The translations under genes and the position numbers were made by a program. From positions 124,001 to 188,000 of the forward strand of contig NZ_JBHFQG010000002.1 of NCBI RefSeq assembly GCF_041949975.1: DNA of 64,000 nucleotides. The letters are read 5' to 3'. The notes under the pieces are model-generated. The model did not search any database and had not been told where the DNA came from. It was given only the letters and a program-made list of their open reading frames with translations. Below, in pieces: positions 7,855 through 16,562 of the stretch (position 1 is its first letter; the number at the start of each line of letters is the position of its first letter). This stretch comes from Alteribacillus sp041949975. GTDB taxonomy: Bacteria > Bacillota > Bacilli > Bacillales > Marinococcaceae.

Positions 7855-8766
7855 ATGAGCATCTTTATTAATAAAGATACAAAGGTGATTGTACAGGGAA
7901 TCACCGGTTCTACTGGTTTATTCCATACCCAGCAGGCCGTCGAATACGGCACGCAGATTGTCGGCGGTGTAACGCCTGGTAAAGGCGGGACTGAAGTAGA
8001 AGGCATTCCTGTATTTGATACAGTAACAGACGCAGTGAAAGAAACAGGTGCTAACGCCTCTGTTATTTACGTGCCGCCTGCTTTTGCCGCTGACGCAATT
8101 ATGGAAGCGGTAGACGCAGAAATGGATCTGGCTATTTGTATCACAGAAGGTATTCCTGTTATCGATATGTTAAAAGTGAAACGCTTTATGGAAGGCAAGA
8201 AAACTCGTCTTGTTGGACCAAACTGCCCGGGTGTTATCACACCGGAAGAATGTAAAATCGGCATCATGCCTGGTTATATTCATAAAAAAGGCCATGTGGG
8301 AGTGGTTTCGCGCTCTGGAACACTTACCTATGAAGCGGTGCATCAGCTTTCCACAGCAGGCATCGGCCAGTCTACAGCTGTAGGTATCGGTGGTGACCCT
8401 GTAAATGGTACAGACTTTATTGATGTATTAAAGGCGTTCAATGATGACGATGATACCGAAGCTGTTATTATGATTGGTGAAATCGGCGGAACTGCAGAGG
8501 AAGAAGCAGCAGAGTGGATTAAGGCTAACATGAAAAAGCCGGTAGTTGGCTTTATCGGCGGTCGTACAGCACCACCAGGGAAAAGAATGGGACATGCAGG
8601 CGCAATTATTTCAGGCGGAAAAGGTACTGCCGATGAGAAAATTTCTACGCTTGAAAAATGCGGTGTAAGTGTAGCTGATACACCTGCAGTAATTGGGGAA
8701 ACCCTTATTTCTTCCTTGAAAGATAACGGCATCTATGAAAAATGCAAAACCCACGATCCACAATAA
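7855..8766 (+). CDS. sucD: Succinyl-CoA synthetase (ADP-forming) alpha subunit
   Basis: This 303-residue partner of SucC binds CoA through the N-terminal Rossmann domain (VIVQGITGSTGLFHTQQAV) and carries the phosphorylated His247 in GKRMGHAGAIISGGKGT. The motif GPNCPGVITPEECKIGIMPG is also family-typical. It has an AAAGGCGGG ribosome-binding site and forms an operon with sucC. Length agrees with the 300 residues of B. subtilis SucD. Confidence 0.97.
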   Translation: MSIFINKDTKVIVQGITGSTGLFHTQQAVEYGTQIVGGVTPGKGGTEVEGIPVFDTVTDAVKETGANASVIYVPPAFAADAIMEAVDAEMDLAICITEGIPVIDMLKVKRFMEGKKTRLVGPNCPGVITPEECKIGIMPGYIHKKGHVGVVSRSGTLTYEAVHQLSTAGIGQSTAVGIGGDPVNGTDFIDVLKAFNDDDDTEAVIMIGEIGGTAEEEAAEWIKANMKKPVVGFIGGRTAPPGKRMGHAGAIISGGKGTADEKISTLEKCGVSVADTPAVIGETLISSLKDNGIYEKCKTHDPQ

Positions 8767-8787
8767 ATAATGAAGTTATAAGTGAAG

Positions 8788-8815
8788 GGACAGGGAATGT
8801 ATCCTGTCCTTTCCT
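8788..8815 (+). terminator. Probable weak terminator after sucD
   Basis: GGACAGG (8788-8794) pairs with CCTGTCC (8803-8809), followed by a T/C-rich tract rather than a pure T run. It lies 21 bases after sucD and before the preferred dprA start, so it may only partly stop transcription. Confidence 0.55.
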
Positions 8816-8844
8816 TTCCTTCTATTTATTCACGTAAGAAAGGA

Positions 8845-9726
8845 ATGATAAAAACGGTTACTTTTAAAGAAAAACTTCTTCATCTGCACGAAGCCCCTTT
8901 CATTCATTGGAAAAGGCTGCAGTCTTTTTATCAAGCTGATCCTTCCCTAACTATTCCTTTTCAATGGAATGCTTCTGACCTATCTTCTTTTTTACAGATC
9001 TCATCTTCTCAAGCTTCTCTTTTACACCGGTATTTACAAACCCATTCTCCAACAGGAAAATTGGCAGGTTATAAAAAACTAGGAATTCATATCATCACCC
9101 CTTTTGACAAAGCATACCCGGACAGATTGACTCATATCTATGATCCTCCCTGGGTATTGTACACAAAAGGAAACCTTTCCTTGTTTCACTCTCCTTTAAG
9201 TCTTTCTGTAGTTGGCACACGAACTCCCACCCAATATGGAGAAAAAGCTCTCCACCATTTACTTCCACCTCTTATTAATAAGAAAGTAACTATCGTAAGC
9301 GGTTTAGCCAGAGGTACTGACACTTTAGCCCACAGGATCGCTCTTGGGCACAAGGGAGCAACAATAGCTGTGTTGGGCTCTGGATTTCAACATATTTATC
9401 CTCGTGAAAACTATCCTGTTGCCTCAGAAATAGCTAAGCAGAACCTTTTGATTAGTGAGTACTCTCCAGCTGTCCCTCCGAGAAAATGGCAGTTTCCCAT
9501 GCGAAATCGTATAATAAGTGCATTGTCAGATATAACGTTCCTGTCCGAAGCCGGAGAGCGAAGCGGATCTCTCATTACTGCCTACCAGGCGCTTGAGCAG
9601 GGAAAGGAAGTAAGGGTACTTCCTGGATCTATTTTTTCCACTATGTCTAAAGGTACTAATCAATTGCTCGCAGAAGGAGCTGCCCCGGTTCTCAGCAGCA
9701 ATGATTTATGGCATGAACGCTGGTGA
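8845..9726 (+). CDS. dprA: DNA processing protein DprA
   Basis: This 293-residue protein binds single-stranded DNA taken up during transformation and loads RecA. The Rossmann-like core is complete: SVVGTRTPTQYGEKAL, IVSGLARGTDTLAH, AVLGSGFQHIYPREN, LISEYSP and the later FPMRNRIISALSD, ERSGSLITAYQAL and KGTNQLLAEGA. A winged-helix tail is absent, as in B. subtilis DprA (297 residues). The frame is open from 8782, but ATG 8845 is preferred because it follows AAGAAAGG and avoids reading through the hairpin at 8788-8809. Confidence 0.93.
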   Translation: MIKTVTFKEKLLHLHEAPFIHWKRLQSFYQADPSLTIPFQWNASDLSSFLQISSSQASLLHRYLQTHSPTGKLAGYKKLGIHIITPFDKAYPDRLTHIYDPPWVLYTKGNLSLFHSPLSLSVVGTRTPTQYGEKALHHLLPPLINKKVTIVSGLARGTDTLAHRIALGHKGATIAVLGSGFQHIYPRENYPVASEIAKQNLLISEYSPAVPPRKWQFPMRNRIISALSDITFLSEAGERSGSLITAYQALEQGKEVRVLPGSIFSTMSKGTNQLLAEGAAPVLSSNDLWHERW

Positions 9727-10026
9727 AAAAAAGGAAGCAAAGCCTATGAATTTTTACACTGTTAATAATTATTTTTCTATAGAAAGAGTATAAGTATAAC
9801 TCTGAGATTTGCCATAAGGACTGGGTGACAATCTGAGGGTTTCTAAATAAAATAGAGATAATAAGAGAAACATAGACATTTTGGGTAGACAGGGCACATA
9901 AACTGTGAAAAAATAATTGTGATTTGTTTCCCAAAATCGATGCGATTTTAACTTTTAGCGGAGTATTAGAAGTATGAGGTAAACGACACAAAAGGTTTGT
10001 AAATTTATTTTGATGATGTATACAAT
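9727..10026 (+). other. Intergenic stretch before topA, no gene seen
   Basis: About 300 AT-rich bases follow dprA without a convincing open frame, ribosome-binding site or strong terminator. Only weak local inverted repeats are visible. It ends at the topA promoter. Confidence 0.5.
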
Positions 10027-10056
10027 TTGACAAAGTACCTTAAACTGGTTGATAAT
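10027..10056 (+). promoter_or_regulatory. SigA-type promoter for topA
   Basis: A perfect -35 box TTGACA (10027-10032) and GATAAT (10051-10056) are separated by 18 bases. The predicted start gives a leader of about 38 bases before topA. Confidence 0.72.
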
Positions 10057-10100
10057 ATTTAAAATTTCTTAAGTTTAAAAAGGGGGAGGAAACAAGAGAT

Positions 10101-12173
10101 ATGGCAGATTATTTAGTAATCGTTGAATCTCCCGCTAAAGCAAAAACGATCGGTAAGTATCTTGGGAAGAAGTATGCTGTAAAAGCTTCTATGGGACACG
10201 TTCGGGATTTACCGAAAAGTCAAATGGGAGTAGATACAGAAAATAATTATGACCCTAAATATATAACTATTCGCGGAAAAGGCCCGGTATTAAAGGAATT
10301 AAAGGCAGCTGCGAAAAAAGTGAAAAAAGTTTATCTCGCAGCAGACCCTGATAGAGAAGGGGAAGCTATTGCCTGGCATTTGGCTTACAGCCTGGGGATA
10401 GATGAAAATTCAAAATGCAGGGTTGTTTTTAATGAAATTACAAAAAGTGCGATAAAAGATGCTTTTAAAGAACCAAGACCGATTAATATGGATTTAGTGG
10501 ATGCCCAGCAAGCAAGGCGAATTTTAGACCGTCTGGTAGGTTACAATATTAGTCCGTTATTGTGGAAAAAAGTAAAAAAAGGTCTAAGCGCCGGACGTGT
10601 ACAATCGATTGCGGTTAAAATGATCATAGACCGCGAAAAAGAAATCAAAGACTTTGTCCCGGAAGAATACTGGAGCATTGATGGCTCTTTTATACGAGGG
10701 GATGATTCCTTTGAAGCCAAATTTTATGGAATCGACGGAAAAAAGAAAGACATTCGTTCTAAAGAAGATGTGGAGGATGTTCTTTCTAGATTAAAAGGAA
10801 AGGACTTCACCATTCAAAAGGTTACAAAAAAAGAACGAAAAAGAAACCCTGTTCAGCCGTTTACCACTTCATCTCTGCAGCAGGAAGCGGCCCGGAAGTT
10901 AAACTTTCGAGCTAGAAAGACAATGATGATTGCCCAGCAGCTATATGAAGGCATTGATATTGGCAATGAAGGAACGGTCGGTTTAATAACCTACATGAGA
11001 ACAGACTCCACTCGTATTTCCAATACAGCAAAAGAGGGTGCAAAAGTATACATTGAAGAAAAATACGGCAGCGAGTACACGAGAAAAGGGAAAAGAGAAG
11101 CGAAAAATAGCAATAATGCGCAGGACGCTCATGAAGCTATACGTCCTACTACCGTAGAAAAAGACCCTAAAACCATTAAGCAATATTTAAGCCGTGACCA
11201 ATACAGGCTGTATAAATTGATTTGGGAACGGCTGGTGGCAAGTGAGATGGCCCCTGCTGTCATGGATACTATGTCTGTAGACATAGAAAACGGCGGTGTG
11301 ACATTTCGTGCAAACGGCTCCAAAGTGAAGTTCCCGGGCTTTATGAAAGTATATATAGAAGGCAGAGACGACGGGAAAATGGAGCAGGATAAATTCCTTC
11401 CTGATTTAAAAGAAGGGGAAATAGTACAAAAGGAGGAGCTGAATGAAAACCAGCATTTTACTCAGCCGCCTCCTCGTTACACAGAAGCACGTCTCGTAAA
11501 AACAATGGAAGAAATGGGAATAGGCCGTCCGTCTACCTATGCACCTACCCTTGATACAATACAAAGAAGAAACTATGTAGCTTTAGAAGATAAACGTTTT
11601 GTTCCGACCGAACTTGGAGAGATCGTCCTTGACCTTATCGTGGAGTTTTTCCCGGAAATTCTGGACGTTGAATTCACTGCAAAAATGGAAAACGACCTTG
11701 ACTATATTGAAGAAGGGCGTCAGAATTGGATTCAGATCATTGATGAGTTTTACCATGGTTTTGAAAAAAGGCTGAAAGTTGCCGAAGATGAAATGAAAGA
11801 AGTGGAGATCCGTGATGAGCCGGCTGGTGAGGATTGTGAAAAGTGCGGAAGCCCAATGGTTTATAAGATGGGCCGCTACGGAAAATTCATGGCCTGTTCC
11901 AACTTTCCGGACTGCCGTAACACAAAAGCAATTGTTAAAGAGATTGGTGTAAAATGTCCAAAATGTAAAGAAGGAAATATTGTGGAGCGAAAGAGCAAGA
12001 AGCAGCGTAAATTTTTTGGATGCGACCGCTATCCGGAATGTGACTTTGTTTCCTGGGACAAACCGATCGCCCGTCCTTGCCCAAAATGCGAATCACTTTT
12101 AGTGGAAAAGAAAACGAAGAAAGGTGTAACTGTACAATGCACCGAATGCGACTATAAAGAAGAACCAAACTAA
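10101..12173 (+). CDS. topA: DNA topoisomerase I (type IA)
   Basis: This 690-residue enzyme relaxes negative supercoils. The N-terminal Toprim domain begins ADYLVIVESPAKAKTIGKYLG and holds AADPDREGEAIAWHL. The catalytic tyrosine is Tyr298 in GLITYMRTDS. The C-terminus carries three Cys4 zinc-ribbon segments (CEKCGSPMVYKMGRYG..C..C, CPKCKEGN..C..C, CPKCESLL..C..C). Length matches B. subtilis TopA (691). It has a strong GGGGGAGG ribosome-binding site and its own promoter. Confidence 0.97.
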   Translation: MADYLVIVESPAKAKTIGKYLGKKYAVKASMGHVRDLPKSQMGVDTENNYDPKYITIRGKGPVLKELKAAAKKVKKVYLAADPDREGEAIAWHLAYSLGIDENSKCRVVFNEITKSAIKDAFKEPRPINMDLVDAQQARRILDRLVGYNISPLLWKKVKKGLSAGRVQSIAVKMIIDREKEIKDFVPEEYWSIDGSFIRGDDSFEAKFYGIDGKKKDIRSKEDVEDVLSRLKGKDFTIQKVTKKERKRNPVQPFTTSSLQQEAARKLNFRARKTMMIAQQLYEGIDIGNEGTVGLITYMRTDSTRISNTAKEGAKVYIEEKYGSEYTRKGKREAKNSNNAQDAHEAIRPTTVEKDPKTIKQYLSRDQYRLYKLIWERLVASEMAPAVMDTMSVDIENGGVTFRANGSKVKFPGFMKVYIEGRDDGKMEQDKFLPDLKEGEIVQKEELNENQHFTQPPPRYTEARLVKTMEEMGIGRPSTYAPTLDTIQRRNYVALEDKRFVPTELGEIVLDLIVEFFPEILDVEFTAKMENDLDYIEEGRQNWIQIIDEFYHGFEKRLKVAEDEMKEVEIRDEPAGEDCEKCGSPMVYKMGRYGKFMACSNFPDCRNTKAIVKEIGVKCPKCKEGNIVERKSKKQRKFFGCDRYPECDFVSWDKPIARPCPKCESLLVEKKTKKGVTVQCTECDYKEEPN

Positions 12174-12195
12174 CAATAACAATAAAAAGGCAGAT

Positions 12196-12222
12196 CCCCT
12201 TTCTTTTCAAAAGGGGGTTTTC
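12196..12222 (+). terminator. Probable terminator or attenuator between topA and trmFO
   Basis: CCCCTTT (12196-12202) pairs with AAAGGGG (12210-12216), followed by G and four T. The T run is short, so partial read-through into trmFO is likely. Confidence 0.6.
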
Positions 12223-12261
12223 CTATGTCCGGTCGTGAAACTTTCGAGGAGGAATAGACGT

Positions 12262-13566
12262 ATGACTACAGAGAAAGTAAATGTAATTGGGGCAGGTTTA
12301 GCCGGCAGTGAGGCTGCCTGGCAGCTTGCAAAAAGAGGAGTACAAGTCAATCTCTATGAAATGAGACCAAATAAACAAACCCCTGCTCATCATACAGATA
12401 AATTTGCAGAACTTGTATGCAGCAACTCTTTAAGAGGAAACAGTTTAACAAATGCAGTTGGTGTATTAAAGGAAGAAATGCGTCAAATGGATTCTGTTAT
12501 CATCCGCGCGGCAGATGAATGTTCGGTACCAGCCGGCGGAGCATTGGCGGTAGACCGGCACGAATTTGCCGCCAAAGTAACAGATCTTGTAAAAGGTCAT
12601 GAAAATGTCACCGTTCATCAGGAAGATATTCAGGAAATACCTGAGGGACCTACGATTATTGCAACGGGGCCTTTGACGACAGAAGGTTTGTCAAAACAAA
12701 TTAAAGAATTAAGCGGGGAAGAGTACCTGTATTTTTATGATGCAGCAGCCCCAATCATTGAAACAGACAGCATTGATATGGACAGAGCATATGTGAAATC
12801 GCGTTATGACAAAGGAGAAGCAGCGTATATCAACTGCCCGATGACAGAAGAAGAATTTAATCGTTTTTATGAGGCATTGACGTCTGCAGAAACCGTGCCG
12901 TTAAAGGAATTTGAAAAAGAAATATTTTTTGAAGGCTGCATGCCTTTAGAAGTTATGGCAGCCCGTGGGAAGAAGACCTTGTTATTTGGACCGATGAAAC
13001 CAGTCGGACTAGAACATCCGGAGACAGGAGAGCGCCCTTTTGCAGTCGTACAGCTTCGGCAGGATAATCAGGCGGGTACGTTGTATAATATTGTTGGTTT
13101 CCAAACGCACTTAAAATGGGGTCCTCAAAAAGAAGTAATACGAATGATTCCAGGGTTGGAAAACGCAGAGATTGTAAGATACGGGGTGATGCACCGCAAC
13201 ACCTTTATTAATTCACCAAAGCTGCTTCATCCAACGTATCAATTTAAAAAGAGAGATGATTTGTTTTTTGCCGGCCAGATTACCGGAGTCGAAGGCTATG
13301 TAGAGTCAGCAGCAGCCGGACTTATTGCTGGAAGAAATGCTGCTCTTTTAAGCGAAAGCAAAGAACCCGAAGTGCTTCCTCAGGATACAGTTATCGGCAG
13401 CCTAGCCCAATATATAACAACAGCAAACCCGGACAATTTCCAGCCAATGAATGCGAACTTCGGTCTGCTGCCGAAACTTGACAAAAAAATTAAAAATAAA
13501 AAAGAAAGAAATGAACAGTTAGCAGAACGGGCACTGGGGTCCATTCAGAATTTTATGAAAAGATAA
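12262..13566 (+). CDS. trmFO: Folate-dependent tRNA (m5U54) methyltransferase TrmFO
   Basis: This 434-residue flavoprotein makes ribothymidine at U54 of tRNA using methylene-tetrahydrofolate. The N-terminal FAD-binding motif is VIGAGLAGSEAAWQLA, followed by LYEMRP and the family motif ELVCSNSLRGNSLTNAVG. The C-terminal part includes FFAGQITGVEGYVESAAAG. ATG 12262 is chosen because GAGGAGG (12246-12252) lies just before it. The length then matches B. subtilis TrmFO (435). The gene lies between topA and xerC, as in Bacillus. Confidence 0.96.
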   Translation: MTTEKVNVIGAGLAGSEAAWQLAKRGVQVNLYEMRPNKQTPAHHTDKFAELVCSNSLRGNSLTNAVGVLKEEMRQMDSVIIRAADECSVPAGGALAVDRHEFAAKVTDLVKGHENVTVHQEDIQEIPEGPTIIATGPLTTEGLSKQIKELSGEEYLYFYDAAAPIIETDSIDMDRAYVKSRYDKGEAAYINCPMTEEEFNRFYEALTSAETVPLKEFEKEIFFEGCMPLEVMAARGKKTLLFGPMKPVGLEHPETGERPFAVVQLRQDNQAGTLYNIVGFQTHLKWGPQKEVIRMIPGLENAEIVRYGVMHRNTFINSPKLLHPTYQFKKRDDLFFAGQITGVEGYVESAAAGLIAGRNAALLSESKEPEVLPQDTVIGSLAQYITTANPDNFQPMNANFGLLPKLDKKIKNKKERNEQLAERALGSIQNFMKR

Positions 13567-13575
13567 TTAATTCCC

Positions 13576-13604
13576 TTGCCTGCTCTTTGCGACTATGATA
13601 AAAT
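13576..13604 (+). promoter_or_regulatory. Candidate SigA promoter of the xerC-hslVU-codY operon
   Basis: TTGCCT (13576-13581) and TAAAAT (13599-13604) are 17 bases apart. The -10 box overlaps an in-frame ATG at 13595, which argues that xerC starts further down at 13637. The B. subtilis cod operon is also transcribed separately from trmFO. Confidence 0.6.
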
Positions 13605-13636
13605 TTAGTAGCTTTTGTGCAAAGGATGACCAAGAA

Positions 13637-14563
13637 ATGGCGGAAAAAACATTTGCGTATTATTTAAGCGGTTTTAAAAGGTACTTACAAGTAGAAAAAA
13701 ACGCTTCTGATTTAACGTTGCATGCATATGAGAACGATATTTTAGATTTTTATGAATTTCTGCATTCAGAAGGGTTGGTAAGCCCTGTGGAAGCAGGTAC
13801 GCAGACAGCACGGGTTTTTTTCAGCCGTTTATATGAAAAAAATTATAAACGTGCGACCGCAGCCAGAAAAATATCTGCTCTTCGTACGTTTTACAAGTTT
13901 CTAAAAAGAGAAGGCTATATGGAAATAAATCCTTTTTTGTCAGCCAGCATGCCAAAAAAGGAAACGAAACTGCCTCGATTTTTGTATGAAGAAGAATTAA
14001 TCCATCTATTCGAATCCTTTGATATTACAAAAGATCTTGACCAACGTGACCTGGCAGTGTTTGAACTTTTATATGCAACAGGGATGCGGGTAAGCGAATG
14101 CTGCCGTGTAAAAACAGAGGACATTGATAAAGATTTAGGAACTTTACTTGTGAAAGGAAAAGGTCGGAAAGAGCGCTATGTTCCAGTTGGAAGCTTTGCT
14201 ATAGAAGCAATTGAATATTATATATCTCATGCGAGAAAAAAGCTTCTTCAAAAGAATAAAGACGGCCGGCCGAATGCTTTGTTTTTAAATAATAGAGGCG
14301 GTCCTTTGACGGAACGAGGCGTATATTACATGGTAAACAAACGGGTAAAAACAGTTTCACAAACGCTGCACATTTCTCCTCATGATCTGCGGCATACTTT
14401 TGCCACCCACTTGCTGAACAATGGAGCAGATCTGCGCAGTGTGCAGGATTTATTAGGGCATGAGCATTTATCAACTACCCAGTTATATACACATGTGACA
14501 AAAGATCGATTAAAAACAGTCTATGAATATGCCCACCCGCGGGCAGAGAAGAAAGGTGGATGA
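13637..14563 (+). CDS. xerC: Tyrosine recombinase XerC (CodV)
   Basis: This 308-residue recombinase resolves chromosome dimers at dif together with XerD. It has the N-terminal SAM-like DNA-binding domain and the catalytic set: Arg in YATGMRVSE, Lys in VKGKGRKER, HDLRHTFATHLL, the second His in LLGHEHLSTT and nucleophile Tyr in QLYTHV. ATG 13637 follows AAAGGA at 13621. An in-frame ATG at 13595 overlaps the promoter -10 box. It is the first gene of the xerC-hslV-hslU-codY cluster, 3 bases before hslV. Confidence 0.94.
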   Translation: MAEKTFAYYLSGFKRYLQVEKNASDLTLHAYENDILDFYEFLHSEGLVSPVEAGTQTARVFFSRLYEKNYKRATAARKISALRTFYKFLKREGYMEINPFLSASMPKKETKLPRFLYEEELIHLFESFDITKDLDQRDLAVFELLYATGMRVSECCRVKTEDIDKDLGTLLVKGKGRKERYVPVGSFAIEAIEYYISHARKKLLQKNKDGRPNALFLNNRGGPLTERGVYYMVNKRVKTVSQTLHISPHDLRHTFATHLLNNGADLRSVQDLLGHEHLSTTQLYTHVTKDRLKTVYEYAHPRAEKKGG

Positions 14564-14566
14564 CGA

Positions 14567-15115
14567 TTGGATACATCCTTTCACGCAACGACGATATTTG
14601 CGGTGCGCCATAATGGAAAAGGGGCTATGGCAGGTGACGGACAGGTCACATTCGGGCAGGCGGTCGTCATGAAGCATACCGCAAAAAAGGTCAGAAAGAT
14701 TTATAACAATCAAGTGCTGGCCGGTTTTGCAGGCTCAGTTGCTGATGCATTTACGTTGTTTGATATGTTCGAGGGCAAGCTTGAACAATGGAACGGTAAT
14801 CTGCAAAGAGCTGCTGTTGAGCTTGCCAAAGAATGGCGAAGCGACAAAATGCTGCGCAGGCTCGAAGCAATGCTGGTGGTCATGAATAAAGATACCCTTC
14901 TGCTAGTAGCAGGAACCGGCGAAGTTATTGAACCTGATGACGGCATTATTGCAATTGGTTCGGGAGGCAATTATGCCCTTGCTGCTGGCAGAGCTCTTAA
15001 ACAACATGCAAGCCACCTTGAAGCGAAAGAAATAGCAGAAGCTTCATTAAAAACAGCGGGTGATATTTGTGTGTATACAAATGACCAGCTTGTTGTAGAA
15101 GAGCTTTCCGAATAA
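14567..15115 (+). CDS. hslV: HslV (ClpQ/CodW) protease subunit
   Basis: This 182-residue peptidase assembles with HslU. It starts at TTG 14567 after AAAGGTGG (14552-14559). The protein reads MDTSFHATTIFAVRHNGKG, then GDGQVTFGQAVVMKHTAKKVR and LAGFAGSVADAFTLF, and ends near GDICVYTNDQLVVEELSE. Most HslV proteins expose Thr of the TTI motif as nucleophile. B. subtilis CodW has a short N-terminal extension and is reported to use an N-terminal serine. Here the extension is MDTSFHA, so removing only Met would expose Asp, not Ser. How the active site is matured is open. Confidence 0.95.
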   Translation: MDTSFHATTIFAVRHNGKGAMAGDGQVTFGQAVVMKHTAKKVRKIYNNQVLAGFAGSVADAFTLFDMFEGKLEQWNGNLQRAAVELAKEWRSDKMLRRLEAMLVVMNKDTLLLVAGTGEVIEPDDGIIAIGSGGNYALAAGRALKQHASHLEAKEIAEASLKTAGDICVYTNDQLVVEELSE

Positions 15116-15151
15116 CTTTAAATTTATTTTTCAGAAAGGGGATTGCAAAAA

Positions 15152-16540
15152 ATGGAAACCCCGCTTACGCCTAAACAAATTGTAGAGAAGCTTGATCAAT
15201 ACATTATCGGGCAGAAAGAAGCAAAAAGATCTGTTGCTGTTGCTCTTCGCAATAGATACCGGCGCAGTAAATTAGATGAAAGCCTTCGAGAGGAAATCAC
15301 GCCGAAAAATATTTTGATGATAGGTCCTACAGGTGTCGGTAAAACAGAGATTGCAAGACGACTTGCAAAATTAACAGGTGCGCCATTTACAAAAGTAGAA
15401 GCGACAAAATTCACAGAAGTCGGTTATGTCGGACGTGATGTAGAATCCATGGTGCGTGACCTGGTTGATACATCTGTACGTCTTGTAAAAGAAGAAAAAA
15501 TGCAGGACGTCCAAAAAGAAGCAGAAAGAGAAGCGAACAAAAAACTGGTTAAGCTGCTTGTCCCGGAAAGAAAGAAACAGCAAAATTATAAAAACCCATT
15601 TGAGATGATTTTTCAGCAGCAAAATCACGACGAAGAGGAGCAGCCGCAAGAAGATCAAAACCTTGCCCAAAAACGAAGACAAATGGAACATCAGCTTGCT
15701 CTTGGTGAGCTTGAGGATCATTTGGTAACGATTGAGGTGGAAGAGCAAGCGGCTAATATGATGGATATGTTCCAAGGCTCAGGTATGGAGCAGATGGGTA
15801 TGAATATGCAGGAAATGCTCGGCAATATGATGCCCAAAAAGAAAAAAAAGCGCAGACTTCCTGTGAAAGATGCAAGGAAAGTACTAACGGAACAAGAAGC
15901 GCAAAAACTAATAGATATGGATGAAGTGGGACAACTGGCTGTTTCAAAAGCAGAGCAGTTGGGTATCATTTTTATAGATGAAATCGACAAAGTAACAGGG
16001 AAACAGCAAAACAGTGCGGATGTATCAAGAGAAGGAGTGCAGCGCGATATCCTGCCGATTGTCGAAGGATCTACGATTACGACAAAGCACGGCCCTGTCA
16101 AGACAGATCATATTTTATTTATAGCGGCTGGAGCGTTTCACATGTCTAAACCGTCAGATTTAATTCCAGAACTGCAGGGGCGGTTTCCGATACGAGTAGA
16201 GCTTAACAGCCTTGGGCCTGAAGAATTTAAACAAATATTAAAAGAGCCGGACCAGGCCTTATTAAAGCAATATGAAGCTTTATTGCAAACGGAAGGTATA
16301 AATGTGGAATTTTCTGACGATGCTGTGCATAAAATCGCTGAAATTGCTGAAGACGTCAACCAGCATACAGAAAACATCGGAGCACGCAGGCTTCACACAT
16401 TATTAGAGCGGCTGCTCGAGGATCTTTCATTTGAAGCACCTGATATCACCATGGAAAAGATAACAATCACCCCAGAATATGTAGAAGAAAAGTTAGCAAC
16501 CATTGCAAAAAATCGAGACATGAGCCGATATATTTTATAA
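15152..16540 (+). CDS. hslU: ATP-dependent unfoldase HslU (ClpY/CodX)
   Basis: This 462-residue AAA+ ATPase unfolds substrates and feeds them to HslV. It begins METPLTPKQIVEKLDQYIIG, has Walker A GPTGVGKTEIARRLA, the pore loop region KFTEVGYVGRDVESMVRDL, a long charged intermediate domain, Walker B IIFIDEIDK and the C-terminal sensor II region NIGARRLHTLLERLLE. ATG 15152 follows AAAGGGG, and an in-frame TTG at 15143 is too close to that site. It is 36 bases after hslV. Confidence 0.96.
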   Translation: METPLTPKQIVEKLDQYIIGQKEAKRSVAVALRNRYRRSKLDESLREEITPKNILMIGPTGVGKTEIARRLAKLTGAPFTKVEATKFTEVGYVGRDVESMVRDLVDTSVRLVKEEKMQDVQKEAEREANKKLVKLLVPERKKQQNYKNPFEMIFQQQNHDEEEQPQEDQNLAQKRRQMEHQLALGELEDHLVTIEVEEQAANMMDMFQGSGMEQMGMNMQEMLGNMMPKKKKKRRLPVKDARKVLTEQEAQKLIDMDEVGQLAVSKAEQLGIIFIDEIDKVTGKQQNSADVSREGVQRDILPIVEGSTITTKHGPVKTDHILFIAAGAFHMSKPSDLIPELQGRFPIRVELNSLGPEEFKQILKEPDQALLKQYEALLQTEGINVEFSDDAVHKIAEIAEDVNQHTENIGARRLHTLLERLLEDLSFEAPDITMEKITITPEYVEEKLATIAKNRDMSRYIL

Positions 16541-16562
16541 GGAAACAGGAGGAGACATAAAA

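Noticed and set aside
8782..8844. Longer N-terminus of dprA
   Set aside because: It would include a terminator-like hairpin and lacks a binding site. The ATG at 8845 fits the family length.
15371..15947. Cys/Phe-rich minus-strand frames opposite hslU
   Set aside because: Typical shadows of an acidic, lysine-rich coding region on the other strand.
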